Shown here: piece after piece, positions 1 through 11,192 of the stretch
Layout: each line of letters begins with the position of its first letter
Position numbering within the stretch: the stretch's first letter is position 1
Source: Hypholoma sublateritium FD-334 SS-4
Taxonomy: Eukaryota; Basidiomycota; Agaricomycetes; Agaricales; Strophariaceae
Assembly (NCBI GenBank): GCA_000827495.1
Contig: KN817526.1
Coordinates: forward strand, 248,001-312,000
DNA: 64,000 nucleotides
Reading direction: 5' to 3'
Program-made: the position numbers and the translations under genes
The notes under the pieces: generated by a model
The model's database searches: none
What the model was told of the DNA's origin: nothing
The model's input: the letters and a program-made list of their open reading frames with translations, nothing else

Positions 1-2334
1 CCAGCCCTGGATTCTATTGCAACGCGGCGATCTGTATACGACGACGCTAATCTGGCACCTCACTATTGGCCTAAACCAGAATATGAAAATATTCACCGCT
101 TCGATACCAAAACTCGGTGGACCATCAGGGAAGAAAAGGTGAGCAAAATCTCTCTCGCGTCCCTCTTGTTCTGTGTCCTTTGGCAGTTGCTAATTTTTTT
201 ACAGGCCTTGGTCCGGAAGATTGACTGGAGGGTTATGCTTTGGGCCGCCATTACCTTTTCGGCGCTGAATCTCGACCGCAACAACTTGTCGCAAGCAAAT
301 AGTGATAATATTCTTGGGGATCTCAACTTGACTACCAATGGCAAGTTATCTGGCCTTTCTCATCCATATTTACTGTGCTGACGACTCATGGCTTAGACTT
401 CAATCTGGGGACAATTGTTTTCCGCCTTGCCTTCCTGTCCGCCGAATTACCATCACAGCTCGTTTCTAAAAGAGTGCGACCTTTTACTTATAAAATGGCT
501 CTGTCCTCTAATATGTAACTCAAATAGCTGGGACCCGATCGTTGGATTCCGATACAGATGTGCATGTGGTCCATTGTTACCATTGCGCAGTTCTGGCTCA
601 CAGGACGATCGAGCTTTTTAGCTGCACGAGCAATTCTCGGGTGCGTCAATTCTCTTTGGTAGCCTTGAACATATCTGCTAACACCTAACAGATTCGTGCA
701 AGGTGGTTTCATTCCGGATCTGATCTTGTATCTGTCATGTGAGTCGCATCATCGCTGGCCTATCTTCCTCGGTCTGAAGTGCCGTGTTAGATTTCTACAC
801 CAAACACGAACTACCATCGCGCCTCGCTCTATTTTGGGTGTCGTCGAATGTCTGCACGATATTTGCGAGTTTCCTTGCGGTTGGAGTTCTGAAGATGCGC
901 GGTATCGCAGGCAAGGCCGGCTGGCGGTATGTTCTTCGATCTGTTCGTCGCACTCCCCTGAACTTACGGACAACGTCTACCAGCTGGCTCTTTTTGGTAG
1001 AGTGCGTTATTTAATTCAGTTATGGTCATACCTTGCCACGATGTTAACCCGCTTTACTCAGAGGTCTCATCACACTCGCGATTGGTATCGCGACATTTTT
1101 TATGATGCCATCTTCTCCAACGCACACCCGAACGTGGTTCCGACCTAAGGGCTGGTTCACCGAACGAGAGGAGTACATTTCTACTGCACGAATCCTGCGC
1201 GACGATCCCACCAAAGTACGTGGCGTTTTTACGTATATATTTCGTTATGAACCTAACTTCTCTTGTTTCAGGGTGATATGCACAACCGTGAAGCCCTCAG
1301 CCTCAAGAGGTTGTGGGCGACCGTCTGTGACTATGACCTCTGGCCTCTTTATCTGATGTACGTCCCGCAACTTCTCCCCGTACGAGGTCGTGGCTCATCG
1401 CAATGGTTCTAGTGGACTACTTTTCGGTATACCTGCCTCACCTCCTGCGTCGTACCTAACACTTTCCCTAAAGAACCTCGGGTAAGCACTGCTCCACGAC
1501 ATCGCGAAAGAAGTCGCGTCTCATACGTTGATTCCAGGTTCAAGACTATCAATATCAATCTACTTGCTATTCCATCTCAGGTCGGCGGCATGGTGACCAT
1601 GTTCGTCCTCGCACTCGTTTCCGAAGTGATCAACGAGCGATCGTTCATCTCGATGTCCGAGGACTTCTGGCTTCTTCCCTTCCTCATTGCTCTGCGCACG
1701 CTTCCCAGCACCGTACCTCCTTGGTCATTCTACGTAAGCCACTCTATATATTGCGATGTCCATACCGTTTTGTTGAATTTGCTCTTAATGCAGACGCTCT
1801 CCACGCTGCTTATTATGGCGCCCTACTCCCATCCACTGCAAGTCGGATGGGTCTCGCGAAACTCCGGAGGTGTCGCCACGCGAACAGTCAGCGCATCGGT
1901 GTACAACATGTCCGTCTTCGTTTCTTTCTTGTGAGGTAGCCCTTCGCTGACAGAAATCCAGGTTCGTCCAAGCAGGCGTGATTGTAGCGGCCAATATCTA
2001 CCGCAAGGACGATGCGCCTCAGTGTACGTCTGTTCAATACTACCTTACTATACTTACTGACAACTGCATGACAGACCGCCGGGGAAACAGCTACTTGATC
2101 GGAATTTGCGCATTCAACATCCTCGTCCTGTACCCCGGGACCAAGGCTTGGTATGTCTGGCGAAATAAGCAGAGGGCAAAGATTTGGGATGCGATGACTT
2201 CAGAGGTTTGTCTGCATGCTCCTACGCGCTTATCCTTGTGGCTAAAGTGCATTTTGTTTTAGCAAAAGAGTGAATATATCTCGACCACAAAGGATGTTGG
2301 TAATAAGCGTCTCGACTTCAGATTTGCGCATTAG
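1..2334 (+). CDS. MFS permease, allantoate/Dal5-like (5' end cut by window)
   Basis: A multi-exon member of the major facilitator superfamily resembling fungal anion:cation symporters of the allantoate permease (Dal5) group, which import small organic anions across the plasma membrane. The first visible exon (1-138) reads in frame 1 and carries the cytosolic N-terminal region typical of the group ([17 protein letters not shown]). The next exon from 205 gives the first membrane segment and the family signature [12 protein letters not shown]. Later exons hold [12 protein letters not shown], the long central loop and C-terminal helices ending in RLDFRFAH and a TAG at 2332-2334. The second intron starts with GCAAGT, so it is a GC-AG intron. 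Only the first few residues are missing. Substrate is not predictable from sequence. Confident on family, less so on exact exon borders. Confidence 0.88.
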
Positions 2335-3960
2335 ATATTTTCTTGTTTTATTTTACTGTACATATATTGTCTTTTGGGGTCATTACTATATGGATTTATG
2401 ATATTTTTCACTCCGCCTTGGAAACAGATAATGCGATGTGCAGAGATCTAGTGCACATCGGCTTGTGTGCAACAAAGTCAACAACAAAATAAATGACAAA
2501 GAATAAACTTACTTGAACCCTTTATTGAGACCTGAATTAATCGCTGCATCATCAGCATCTTTACATTTGGTCGTCCGCATGAGGATATCAAAATCAACTG
2601 GCTTGGGTTGGGCTCGGGAGGTGGAAATGCCTTTCAATTGCAAAGTCCGGAAGTGGCTGTGCTATCCCAAGCGTGCCTGCCAATTTTGGCATTTGTTTGA
2701 TGTTTGCACAAGGTTTTAGGCATTGAGCTCTCTTTATTGGATTTTGTTTTTGAATTAACTGTAATCAGTAGAAGTCTTGCAATCAAAGAAAAAAAATGTA
2801 TCAAAGGGAGGAATATAGATTGAATATAGATTCCATAAAACCCAGACTTGCCTCTTGCTTACCTCATGCTATTATTTAGCAGAGAGGGTTTTAGCATTTT
2901 CTGAATTCTGAATTATTGAAAATTAAAGTCTGGCACAGGAGGTAGATTTATATAGTTGCTAAATTCCAAATCAAATGCAAGAACTGCCAGCATTTTTTCT
3001 CATCCACTAATTAAAACTCATTTATGTAATTTATAACTGTTTTAAGTATAGAGGTATTTCCACTTCTTGGTAGCATTTGAAAGGCTCAGATTGAAATTTA
3101 CTTTCCAGTAGTTTTATGGAATATATCCAACCCCCAACCCCCAACCCCCCACAATCAAAAACAACAAAAACTTTCTATCTCACTGCTTTTGCGATATTCT
3201 GATCTAAAAATAGCATAAATGATGCAATCCCAAAAATAGATCAAGTTCTTGGTTGGCTTAAAGTGGTAGTACACAGCATCAATACAATACAATGGGGCTA
3301 AGCAATGCCAGTTGCCAAATGCAAGACATTTGACAAAAGAAATCAGCATGTGGCACATTCCAGCTATCTAATACTATGTCATTTTGAATAATTCAACTCT
3401 CAAAGGCTCACAAGTAAGGGAAATATAGTTAATTCTAAATATATTGGCTAATCCAAACAAGTCCTTCATCTTCAAGTTAATAGTCCATTCTTTGAAAATA
3501 TCTAAAAATAGAAATGTTTTTGATTTCGCAAATTCAACTCTGTCTGTAGCCTGAAATTTCAGGTACTTACACTTACTATATATATATAGTATAAGCTATA
3601 CTTTCAAACTTTAAATATCTGATATAGAACTTCTAGTTAACTTTGACTTAACTTCCACATTAGGGCCAGACACAGTTAGCAATTATAAAGAAGATTCCAA
3701 ACAAAAATTGCAGAAGGATTATAAAGTCAAAAATCATGGGAGAATCCACCAGAATCATCAATTATTGTGAATCCATGAAACACCTCCAATTCCCGAAGGC
3801 ATTTATTGAGATGATTCTCCCTCAATTCTGATTCTCAGTTGATTTTTATTGTGGGAGGGATGATTCTTACTTAACTAGTCTGCAGTAATCCCTCAATAAT
3901 CTTCACCAAAAATTTGACAGCCAAAGTTGAAAAGGATTACCTAATGATTATGCAACATTA

Positions 3961-4338
3961 CTGTCCGTTTTCGACCCACTCTTCTCGTCACACGTCACGG
4001 ACCTCCTTGAAGAGAAGAGATTTGCAAAAAGTCACACGTCCCAGAGGATTTTGAAGACCGTGACAAACCATTTTTGTGTCTAAAATTTGGAATATAATTG
4101 AATTTTTTTGCCAAATTCTTTGTGCATTGACAATGAAAGAAACCTAAGCTGTTTCTGTGCTAAACAAGGTAGTAAATATGGCAGAAAGAATGAAACAAGT
4201 TCCCCAAATAGACTTTGAAGAGAAGACATTTTCAAAATGTCACGCATCCTCAACGAGGATGAAGAGATACCCATCTCTTCATCCATGGTCACGTGTCACT
4301 TGGCCTGAAGACTAGGTCGAAAACAATTAAACGAACAG
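3961..4338. mobile_element. MITE with TA target duplication
   Basis: The left end reads CTGTCCGTTTTCGACC (3961-3976). The reverse complement of the right end reads CTGTTCGTTT, a short insertion, then TTTTCGACC (4315-4338). Both ends are flanked by TA (3959-3960 and 4339-4340). The 378-bp interior has no reading frame of note and carries further inverted CACGTGTCAC-like motifs. TA flanks and short inverted termini fit a Tc1/mariner-type non-autonomous element. Its ends share the pattern CTGT...CGACC with the element at 4468. Confidence 0.6.
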
Positions 4339-4467
4339 TATGAAAAGATAATCACACAACAATCACCGGTGAATTTGAGGTGAATCTTGTTTGTAATCCT
4401 TAACTTTGACTGGCCCTATCTCAAAAGCAGTAATTGATGCAAAAATCTATCAACTATATTTCTAGTA

Positions 4468-4708
4468 CTGTAGGAAATCGACCAAGTGCTCAAATCACGC
4501 GTCACAGGGCACTTTGAGCAGAGCACAGCACTTATTTCCGAAAAAATCGTGTCCGATTTCAAAAATTTGCCCAATATAGAGTAAAATAGTCCAAAAATTG
4601 AGCACTTTAACTGGTTGTCACTCAATTTTTCTTCTTTTGAGCCATTGAGCACTGGCAAAAAAACCGTCACACAAATTTCCGGCTGAGCATTTGGTCGATT
4701 TCCTACAG
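4468..4708. mobile_element. MITE with near-perfect ~26-bp TIRs and TA duplication
   Basis: The left end CTGTAGGAAATCGACCAA (from 4468) is matched exactly by the reverse complement of the right end at 4708, and pairing continues through one mismatch into TGCTCA. Both sides carry TA (4466-4467 and 4709-4710). The 241-bp interior is non-coding. This is a textbook miniature inverted-repeat element of Tc1/mariner style, and the ends are intact enough to suggest a fairly recent insertion. Confidence 0.8.
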
Positions 4709-5619
4709 TAATGTCACTGGTTGAAACTGGCCAATACATCATTCAGTTCTAATTATAAATCAGCTTACATAAGTTGAATGGTGCTATTTTGGCGGCAATC
4801 GTGAGCCACCAATGAGCAAATATATACAAATAAACATGCTATATAATCTGTGATTGATATTCAAATTAGATTTTTCCCTTGTCTATTTCCCCTCTTACTG
4901 CCAGCAGCAAGTTGACCAGTGTATTCCATTCTTCTTTTTCCACTCTACAATCCATTTCAAGGTCAGTCAGTATTTCGATTCATTTCCTTTCTCTCATCTA
5001 TTTGGTCGATATCATTTGTGCTTTGAATCCTTTGATTTGAGACTTGCATTGCATGCCATTGCCAATATTTTGCCCCTGATAGCCAAAGTAGTGTGCTGAC
5101 TGCATCATCTATATGCCAAAATCAAATGCCTCCATAATCATTTAATTTTTCATGGTTTTTGACCAGTTACATGTTCAGGTTGCATGTGTTGTATGATTGG
5201 TTCATTTTATTGCCAATTTCCAATGCTTGGATGTGGGTCTTTTTGACTAATAGTTCTTTTTATCACACAGCTAAACTAGAAATCGGTTTTACACATTACT
5301 CATCAATTATTCTAAAATCTTTCAGATATCTCAGATTTGCTTTAATTCAAGGTAGAGCTTAGAATTTTTGGGAATCTTACATTTCAGTTTTGTTGATTCA
5401 TCTAGCATTAGCTCAGGCCCTAAATTCTACCAAGTCTTTTGTGCAGAAAATATAAATGCATTCTGGTAAAACTACCACTTTAAAATATATTTAACTGAAC
5501 TAATTTTTTACCCCAATTCAGTCCATTCACAATTGTAGGCTCATGCCCCACTCAAGCTTATTACATTCTGAACATTATTTAGGATACATGACCTACCAAC
5601 ATGGTCCCCACTACCGAAT

Positions 5620-6657
5620 ATGGAAATAATTTCCAAATCTGGACTTGACTCCGACACTGATTCCGAGGTGGACGAGCTGGCATCTGACGTTGACAAAAGC
5701 CCACGAAGGTTCTCTGGAAAGCACTATAACGGCAGCTCGCAAACGTCAAACTCTAGTCCTTCGCGAGGTAAAAGGCAGTCAAAATCCACTGCCAATTATC
5801 GCGCGAGCGCCGTACGTCAGCCAGTAAACAGTGACGCCCGTGCAGCCGTGCTGCAGAGCTATGAGGCGCATCTAACGCGAACCGGGACTACGTCGGCTTA
5901 TCCCTGCGCTCCGACTGCTGACCGTGCGGATCGACCATTCCCGAGCCCAGCGAAACACACATCCCAACCCGCGAAAGAATTGGCCAAGGCGCCATCTGAA
6001 GATGGTGCTCGCACCGGTACATCAATCAGTTCAGTAACGCCCGTCGCACAGGAGAAAGCGCTGAATGTACACATAACGGAGCAGCCTGTGCCCTCGCATG
6101 CACCCCCGCACATCGTCCAGGTCGTAGTTCAGCCGGCACCCCGTGCCCCCACTTCGCGCTTCCCCCGTCGCGCAGCCTTCCCGACGCTCCGAGAGTCGTC
6201 CGTGCCATACATCCACACATCGCCGACTTCTGTTTCGGCTTCCGCACCCCGCGAGCCTCGTCGTCTGCGCGAGCGGCACGCTCAGCTACAGTGGGTGCCC
6301 CCGCAGAGTGCAACACGGCGCGCGGTCGCGGACATTCCTGCACGCGAGGTGGATCAGAACGAGTTGGAGGTTCTGACGGAGGCGAGCATTGCACCAGTCC
6401 TATTCAAGAAGAAGTTCCTACGTCAGCCGAACGAAGATCGTGCGGAGGCGGCTATGCGCATGAACAGCAGGCATCTGCTTGCAAGACAGCGGGGACAGGA
6501 TTCGCAGAGTGCAATCGGTCAGACACAGACGAGTTCGTCGTCGAGGGCGGGAAGGGCAATGGCGGTGCCGTCGATGACGCGTTCGCGTCGCCGGGATCTC
6601 ATCATCGAGAGCATCTTTGGCACCGAGGAGGGGTTCACAAGTGCATCAGAAGCATAG
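5620..6657 (+). CDS. Hypothetical disordered protein, 345 aa, single exon
   Basis: An uninterrupted 345-codon frame, GC-rich against the AT-rich DNA upstream. The protein is mostly low complexity: an acidic N-terminus (DSDTDSEVDELASDVD), a long Ser/Pro/Ala/Arg-rich middle, a more ordered stretch around residues 240-290 (EVDQNELEVLTEASIAPVLFKKKFL read in short pieces), and a C-terminus with TRSRRRDLIIESIFG. No catalytic motif, signal peptide or membrane segment is seen. The chosen ATG is the first in frame; an ATG at 5601 is out of frame. I do not recognise the family. The length and codon pattern suggest a real gene, perhaps nuclear given the basic clusters. Confidence 0.6.
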   Translation: MEIISKSGLDSDTDSEVDELASDVDKSPRRFSGKHYNGSSQTSNSSPSRGKRQSKSTANYRASAVRQPVNSDARAAVLQSYEAHLTRTGTTSAYPCAPTADRADRPFPSPAKHTSQPAKELAKAPSEDGARTGTSISSVTPVAQEKALNVHITEQPVPSHAPPHIVQVVVQPAPRAPTSRFPRRAAFPTLRESSVPYIHTSPTSVSASAPREPRRLRERHAQLQWVPPQSATRRAVADIPAREVDQNELEVLTEASIAPVLFKKKFLRQPNEDRAEAAMRMNSRHLLARQRGQDSQSAIGQTQTSSSSRAGRAMAVPSMTRSRRRDLIIESIFGTEEGFTSASEA

Positions 6658-7348
6658 AATGTTGGCTGTTTATGGACTGCTGTTTGAAAGTCATATGAAT
6701 TGTTCCCCCCGCTATCATATAGTCATTATACCGCACAACAAAGATGTTTGAAATGAATTGCTTACCATTTTCCGAATCATTCTGCTCGAAGTTGCTGGAC
6801 CGCGGCAAGTGACGAAGCCGGCACTATGGGAAGCCTGGCATGACATGACATGCACTTGTATCTGATTTCAACCTGGTCAGGAAATCAGTTGTCTTCCCAG
6901 AAATTGGACTTGATGGGCCATTATCCGGTCCTTCTTGACGTAGGGCCTGGACACTGCGCCACCGTGGCGGGAAAAATGGACCAAAATATTGCATTTGAAA
7001 CATATCCCAGCACAAGAGACAGAAATTCAATCTGAGCAGTAGCCTCGTAGCAACGATTCCAGCGAGGGCCGGTCCATGTCACTCCATGGCCGCGTCGTAA
7101 CGCAACGCTTTCGGTGGCCTGCACTGGCTGTATCAAGGCCGCATCTCGAATATGGCAGCCGATAAACAGAACGAACCTTATCGGAAGAAATCACACAGCC
7201 ATTGTTGTGGGTGGCATGGTGGTCAATGCGTATGCTAGCGGACTTTTAAAGAGCGTTGGTTGATCAGTGCAGCAGAGCCAAGTCGCGTCCGTGAATTTCT
7301 CCTTCCTTTCTGCTCCCACCCACCTCCCACTGCCCCAAACTCCCCATA
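6658..7348. other. Intergenic, no gene seen
   Basis: Only short overlapping frames occur on both strands. Pyrimidine-rich sequence just before 7349 (CTTCCTTTCTGCTCCCACC) looks like the leader of the next gene. Confidence 0.5.
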
Positions 7349-8936
7349 ATGGCCGAGAAAACTACTGGATATCGTCTCGAGTATGCATCGTCTGCGCGTT
7401 CTAAATGCAAAGGTCAGCATATAATTCTGTGCTTTATCGCCGTCTTGCTGCTGCGCCAGTCACTGAACTCGTGTTCTTGCTCCTGTGCTCTGCAATAGGC
7501 CCGAAACCGTGCGCAGGTGAGCTTGTAGAATTTGTTTTCTTTCACTGGATTTTTCTTATTTCTGGGTTGGCAGGTACATCCATCCCAAAGGGCGACCTGC
7601 GATTCGGGACGCTCGTGGACGTCGGCGGCCACAACAGCTTGTAAGCCTCTGACATGCTCAGACGTATGGCCACGCAGCGCACGCTGACATCCTGCCGCAG
7701 CGCATGGCGGCACTGGGGCTGTGTGACCAAGAAGATCCTCGAGAACGCGAAGAAGCAGTTCAGCGAGGCGTCTGAGCTCGATGGCTTCGAGGAGCTGAAG
7801 GCGGAGGACCAGGCAAAGATCACCAAGGCCTGGGATGACGGCGCCGTCGCCGACGAAGACATCCCCGAGTCTGCGCGCAAGCCGGAGGCCGAGGAAGGTG
7901 CTGAGAAGCCGAAGAAGGCCGCCGCGAAGAAGGCGCCCAAGAAGAAGGCGGCTGCAGAGGACGACGACGATGAGGCTGAGGAGGAGGATGCTCCCAAGAA
8001 GAAGGCGAGCACGTCCAAGGTACGCGCGTCGCTCGTGCTCTGCGACGCATGCTAACTCGCTTATTTGTAGAAGGCCGCCGCGAAGGACGCGGACGACGAG
8101 GAGAAGCCTAAGAAGCGCGCGCCTGCGAAGAAGGCAGCGGCGGAGCCCAAGGAAAAGGTGGCTGCGAAGAAGCGCGTCTTGAAAAAGAAGGTAGCGGCCG
8201 CCGTCGTAGTTGCTTCAGTCGGCGTTATATTGACGGCGCTTTCTGCGGCGTTGCAGGTAGCAGAGGAGGACGATGAGTCCGGCGAGGACTTCACCAAGGA
8301 GCTCGAAGACGTGCCCGCCGGGTCCGACGAGGACGACGAGGTGGAGGAGCCTAAGAAGGCGCCCAAGAAGCCCGCGTCGAAGGCAAAGGCTGAACCCAAG
8401 GCCAAGGCGGAGCCCAAGGCCAAGGCTGCACCAAAGTCAAAGCCCGAACCGAAGGAAAAGGCTGAGCCAAAAGCGAAGGCTGCGCCAAAGTCGAAGGCGG
8501 AACCCAAGGAAAAGGCTGAACCCAAGGCTAAAGCTGATCCAAAACCCAAAGCAGAACCTAAGGCGAAGGCGGAACCCAAAGCAAAGGCAGAACCCAAGAA
8601 GAAGGCTGCCCCAAAGAAAAAGGTGTGTGCACTTGCTGTCGTCAGTCAAACTACCCATTAACCCTAATATTCAGGATGAAGACGTTGAGATGGATGACGC
8701 CGCCGCCGAGCCAGCTGCTGCTGCCGATGCGGAGGAAGGTGGCAAGAAGCGCAAGGTTTGTCGCTTAGTTCGCTCACTGTCGTTCCCCCACTCATTCGCC
8801 CGTGCGTGTCTAGCGCGCCCCTGCAAAGGCTGCCGAGGCCAAGCCGCCCTCAAAGAAGGCTAAACCGGCCGCGAAGGCGAAGAAGAGCAAAGAGGTCATC
8901 GAGGACGAGGAGCATGACGAGCTCGACGCTGAGTGA
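7349..8936 (+). CDS. PARP-type zinc-finger protein with Lys/Ala/Glu/Pro-rich tail
   Basis: Eight exons give 385 residues: 7349-7412, 7499-7516, 7574-7640, 7701-8019, 8071-8190, 8257-8622, 8675-8755, 8814-8936. Residues 1-90 form a PARP-type zinc finger: EYASSARSKCKGPKPC, then IPKGDLRFGTLVDVGG, then WRHWGCV, giving the C-x-C-H-C ligands and the Trp typical of the fold. Such fingers bind broken or unusual DNA ends. No PARP catalytic domain follows. Instead there is an acidic/basic tail with AEPKAK-type repeats and several KKRK-like nuclear signals. The first introns interrupt the finger-coding region. It resembles small fungal zf-PARP proteins, so a nuclear DNA-binding role is likely. The 66-nt intron 8191-8256 is in frame and free of stops, so retention is possible. 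Confidence 0.88.
8371..8622 (+). repeat. Coding AEPKAK tandem repeat
   Basis: Degenerate 18-bp units encoding AEPKAK, AAPKSK and AEPKEK in succession inside exon 6 of the PARP-finger gene. Unit number is likely to vary between strains. Confidence 0.8.
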
Positions 8937-9396
8937 ATGGGCCCGCCTCTCGCCGAAGATACCCCTCAGAATGTCCGAACACCGAATTGTGCCTGCGAAT
9001 CTGCGAGGCATCGGCAGATGCGGCTCGGACGTGCTTGTACCCTACGCTCATTTCATATTGTTGTGCCCCGGACGATGCTTGCTGTGCGTTCTTGGCCTGT
9101 TTTCTGTGTTGGCGGTTGTGTAGCTTTTTTGTGTCTCGGTGCGTTGTACTATAGTTCTTCTACATAAATTGGTTACTTTCAAATGCTTGACCTGGGCGAT
9201 GCTGGCGCGTGAATTTGTAAAGTTTCTTGAGCGATTCGTCGAGGCGTTCTGGGTTTTACGTTCTGGGCTCTGTGGAGCTATGCATGGTGCCACTGTGTAC
9301 CATTATTTATAGCCGCGTTCGAGGTTTCAGTCGAGGTCGAGGTCTTTTCCAATAAATACCTCCTCTACCTCTGACTCTGACCAAGACTCAGACAAA
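8937..9396. other. Intergenic: 3' region and promoter
   Basis: No coding frame of value is present. TTATTTATAG at 9304-9313 is a TATA-like element about 85 bp before the next start. Confidence 0.4.
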
Positions 9397-9815
9397 ATGT
9401 TCCGCGCTACACCAAGGTCGACACACAGAGCTATGGACGACCCGCTGAGATTCAGCAGACTGGACACCGCACAAAACCTAGAGTGAGCCCCTGTCGTAGC
9501 GTCTCATACGAACCAACTACTGACCCGCGCACCGAATACACCAGCACATATTACACCGACACAGGCCCGTCTGCGCACAAGCTGCCTCCAGATGAAGTTG
9601 CACGGTACGAGGGCAACCCGCCGAGCGTCGTCGGGCGCAAGTTCGCCCCCGGGAACGGGGACGATCTGTGGGAGATAACGGAGGTAACGTACGGCCAGAA
9701 GGGCTGGAGTTCGCTCACGCTGCATGTCGAGGGCAGCGAGCAGAATCGGCGGATGGTGCTCGACGACTTTTTTGCGCTGCTGAAGAACGGCACGGTGAAA
9801 GGGTTAGATGAGTAG
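9397..9815 (+). CDS. Small hypothetical protein, 118 aa, two exons
   Basis: Exon 1 (9397-9482) and exon 2 (9545-9815) join in frame across a 62-nt intron (GTGAGC...CACCAG). The product has a polar N-terminus and a compact second half: RKFAPGNGDDLWEITEVTYG, then a region with alternating hydrophobic residues, then MVLDDFFALLKNGTVKGLDE. The pattern suggests a small beta-rich fold, with no signal peptide and no membrane segment. I do not recognise the family. Phase agreement of both exons and a clean stop support a real gene. Confidence 0.6.
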
Positions 9816-10001
9816 GTCGAGGACTCGGAGATGACGTCACGACAACTTAGAGAACGAGGTGATTGTAAATTGTAATATTATGCTAAAGATGAATTGTATG
9901 TAATGCCGGTATTCTAATAAGTACATGGTTCTCTATGATGTGAATGCAGCGAAGATGTCCGTCCAAAGCACCGTCGCGTGTCCGTGAAATGCGAAGTGAA
10001 A

Positions 10002-10917
10002 TTAGTATCCTGACCCAGACGATGTAGCAATGGCGCCTGCAGAGGCAGCCTCAGTCGCAGCTGCGTCAGATGTAGCACTCGCGCTCGCAGTAGTAGCCGT
10101 CGCACTCGCATCTGTCGTCGACTCAGACGTAGCCATCGCGGTCGCGGACCCATGCTTCTTGCTCATCTTGTGCGTCTTCGTGCAATCCGCCGAATCTGAG
10201 TCGTCCGAGCCAGCTGCGACAGTTGGTGCAGCCTGCCCGCCCGCGGCGATGAGACTCGAGATGATGCTCGATGCCTGGTCCGGCGAGACCGTCTGTGTGC
10301 TCGTCTGCGTCACCGTCCCGGTGATGATGGGCTGGGTTACGGTGACTGTAACGGTGACCTGGCTGTCGCTGGCATCCGATGCCGTTGGTGTCGCAGACGT
10401 AGACGAAGACGTAGAACTGTTGGCTGAGGTGTCCGTCGTGTCGAGGCCTGTGATGCCACCCGAGGCGCCGGAGGCCTCGATGATGGAGGACGCGGTTTTG
10501 TTGCTCGTGCATTGTAGAATCTAGGCAGTCGTCATGATGAGTACATCATCTCAGGCAAGAAAGAATGGTGTGCTCACCGTCCCAGCGCCCCGTAAATTTG
10601 GGGTGGCGAAGCAGAACGTGCCTTGCGAGCAGGCGCCCTTCGGTGCAACCCATGCGTCGTTTTCACAGTTCGAGATTGCGTTCGCGACGCATGCGGCAGT
10701 CAAATCTGAAGGCAATGAGCAGCGAATAAGATGACGGTGTATGAAACTCACTGCCACATGGCGAGCTCGTCGTGAGAGTCAAGAATTGTGCGTTCAGCGC
10801 CTGCGCTTCCTGTGCAGACTGCAGAAGAGTCGCGTTCGTCACCGCCGGTGCAGAACGCGCAAAAGTTGCGAGGCAAACGACGAAAGCAAGGGTAGACTGC
10901 GTAGAGAACATGATCAT
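10002..10917 (-). CDS. Secreted CBM19-like protein with Ser/Thr/Ala-rich tail
   Basis: Three exons on the minus strand (10917-10752, 10705-10578, 10520-10002) give about 270 residues. A signal peptide is evident (MIMFSTQSTLAFVVCLATF, cut near ARSAPA). Residues about 50-105 carry a cysteine pattern SPCG, AACVANAISNCE, GACSQGTFCFATP, GAGT, then LQC. This fits carbohydrate-binding module family 19, which binds chitin, and similar modules are common in secreted basidiomycete proteins. The rest is a Ser/Thr/Ala linker with TVTVTVTQ, probably heavily O-glycosylated, ending ATSSGSGY. No catalytic domain is present. The C-terminus lacks a strong hydrophobic GPI tail, so wall association rather than anchoring is inferred. 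A second ATG two codons downstream is equally possible. Confidence 0.75.
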
Positions 10918-11192
10918 AAAATAAAAGACCGTAAAGAGCGCCGGGCCCGGAGAAAGCAAAGGAGGATGAGCAGGTCTGGCATTGCAGCAGGCTTATAAGG
11001 CAGAGAACAAAAGCATAGTGGCTCGTCTCCAAGGCCGTCCCATTGTTCTTGGTGGGTCGAGTATAGAAATAGTACGGGCCGTGGCTCTCGGCATGGTTCG
11101 TGCCGTGAGAATCAACCGGCGGCTGCCGAGCCGCATCCAGCCAACCGTCCTCGTCGCCGTCCCACTACCGCCTCTCGACATCGACGCTCAAA

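Larger units (their letters stand above)
2335..5619. other. AT-rich gene-free stretch
   Basis: No long or intron-joinable reading frame is seen on either strand. Base composition is clearly more AT-rich than both neighbours. It holds two short terminal-inverted-repeat elements (listed separately), a C5A2-like tract near 3129-3150 and a TA repeat near 3580. A hairpin (GATGTGCA...TGCACATC) lies near 2432-2459, just past the permease. Confidence 0.6.

Noticed and set aside
3129..3150. CCCCCAA run as a telomere-like repeat
   Set aside because: Only about three imprecise units, internal to the contig and flanked by ordinary AT-rich DNA.
7542..8597. Minus-strand Ser/Ala/Phe/Gly-rich frames (158 and 178 aa)
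   Set aside because: They are antisense shadows of the Lys/Ala/Glu repeats of the PARP-finger gene.
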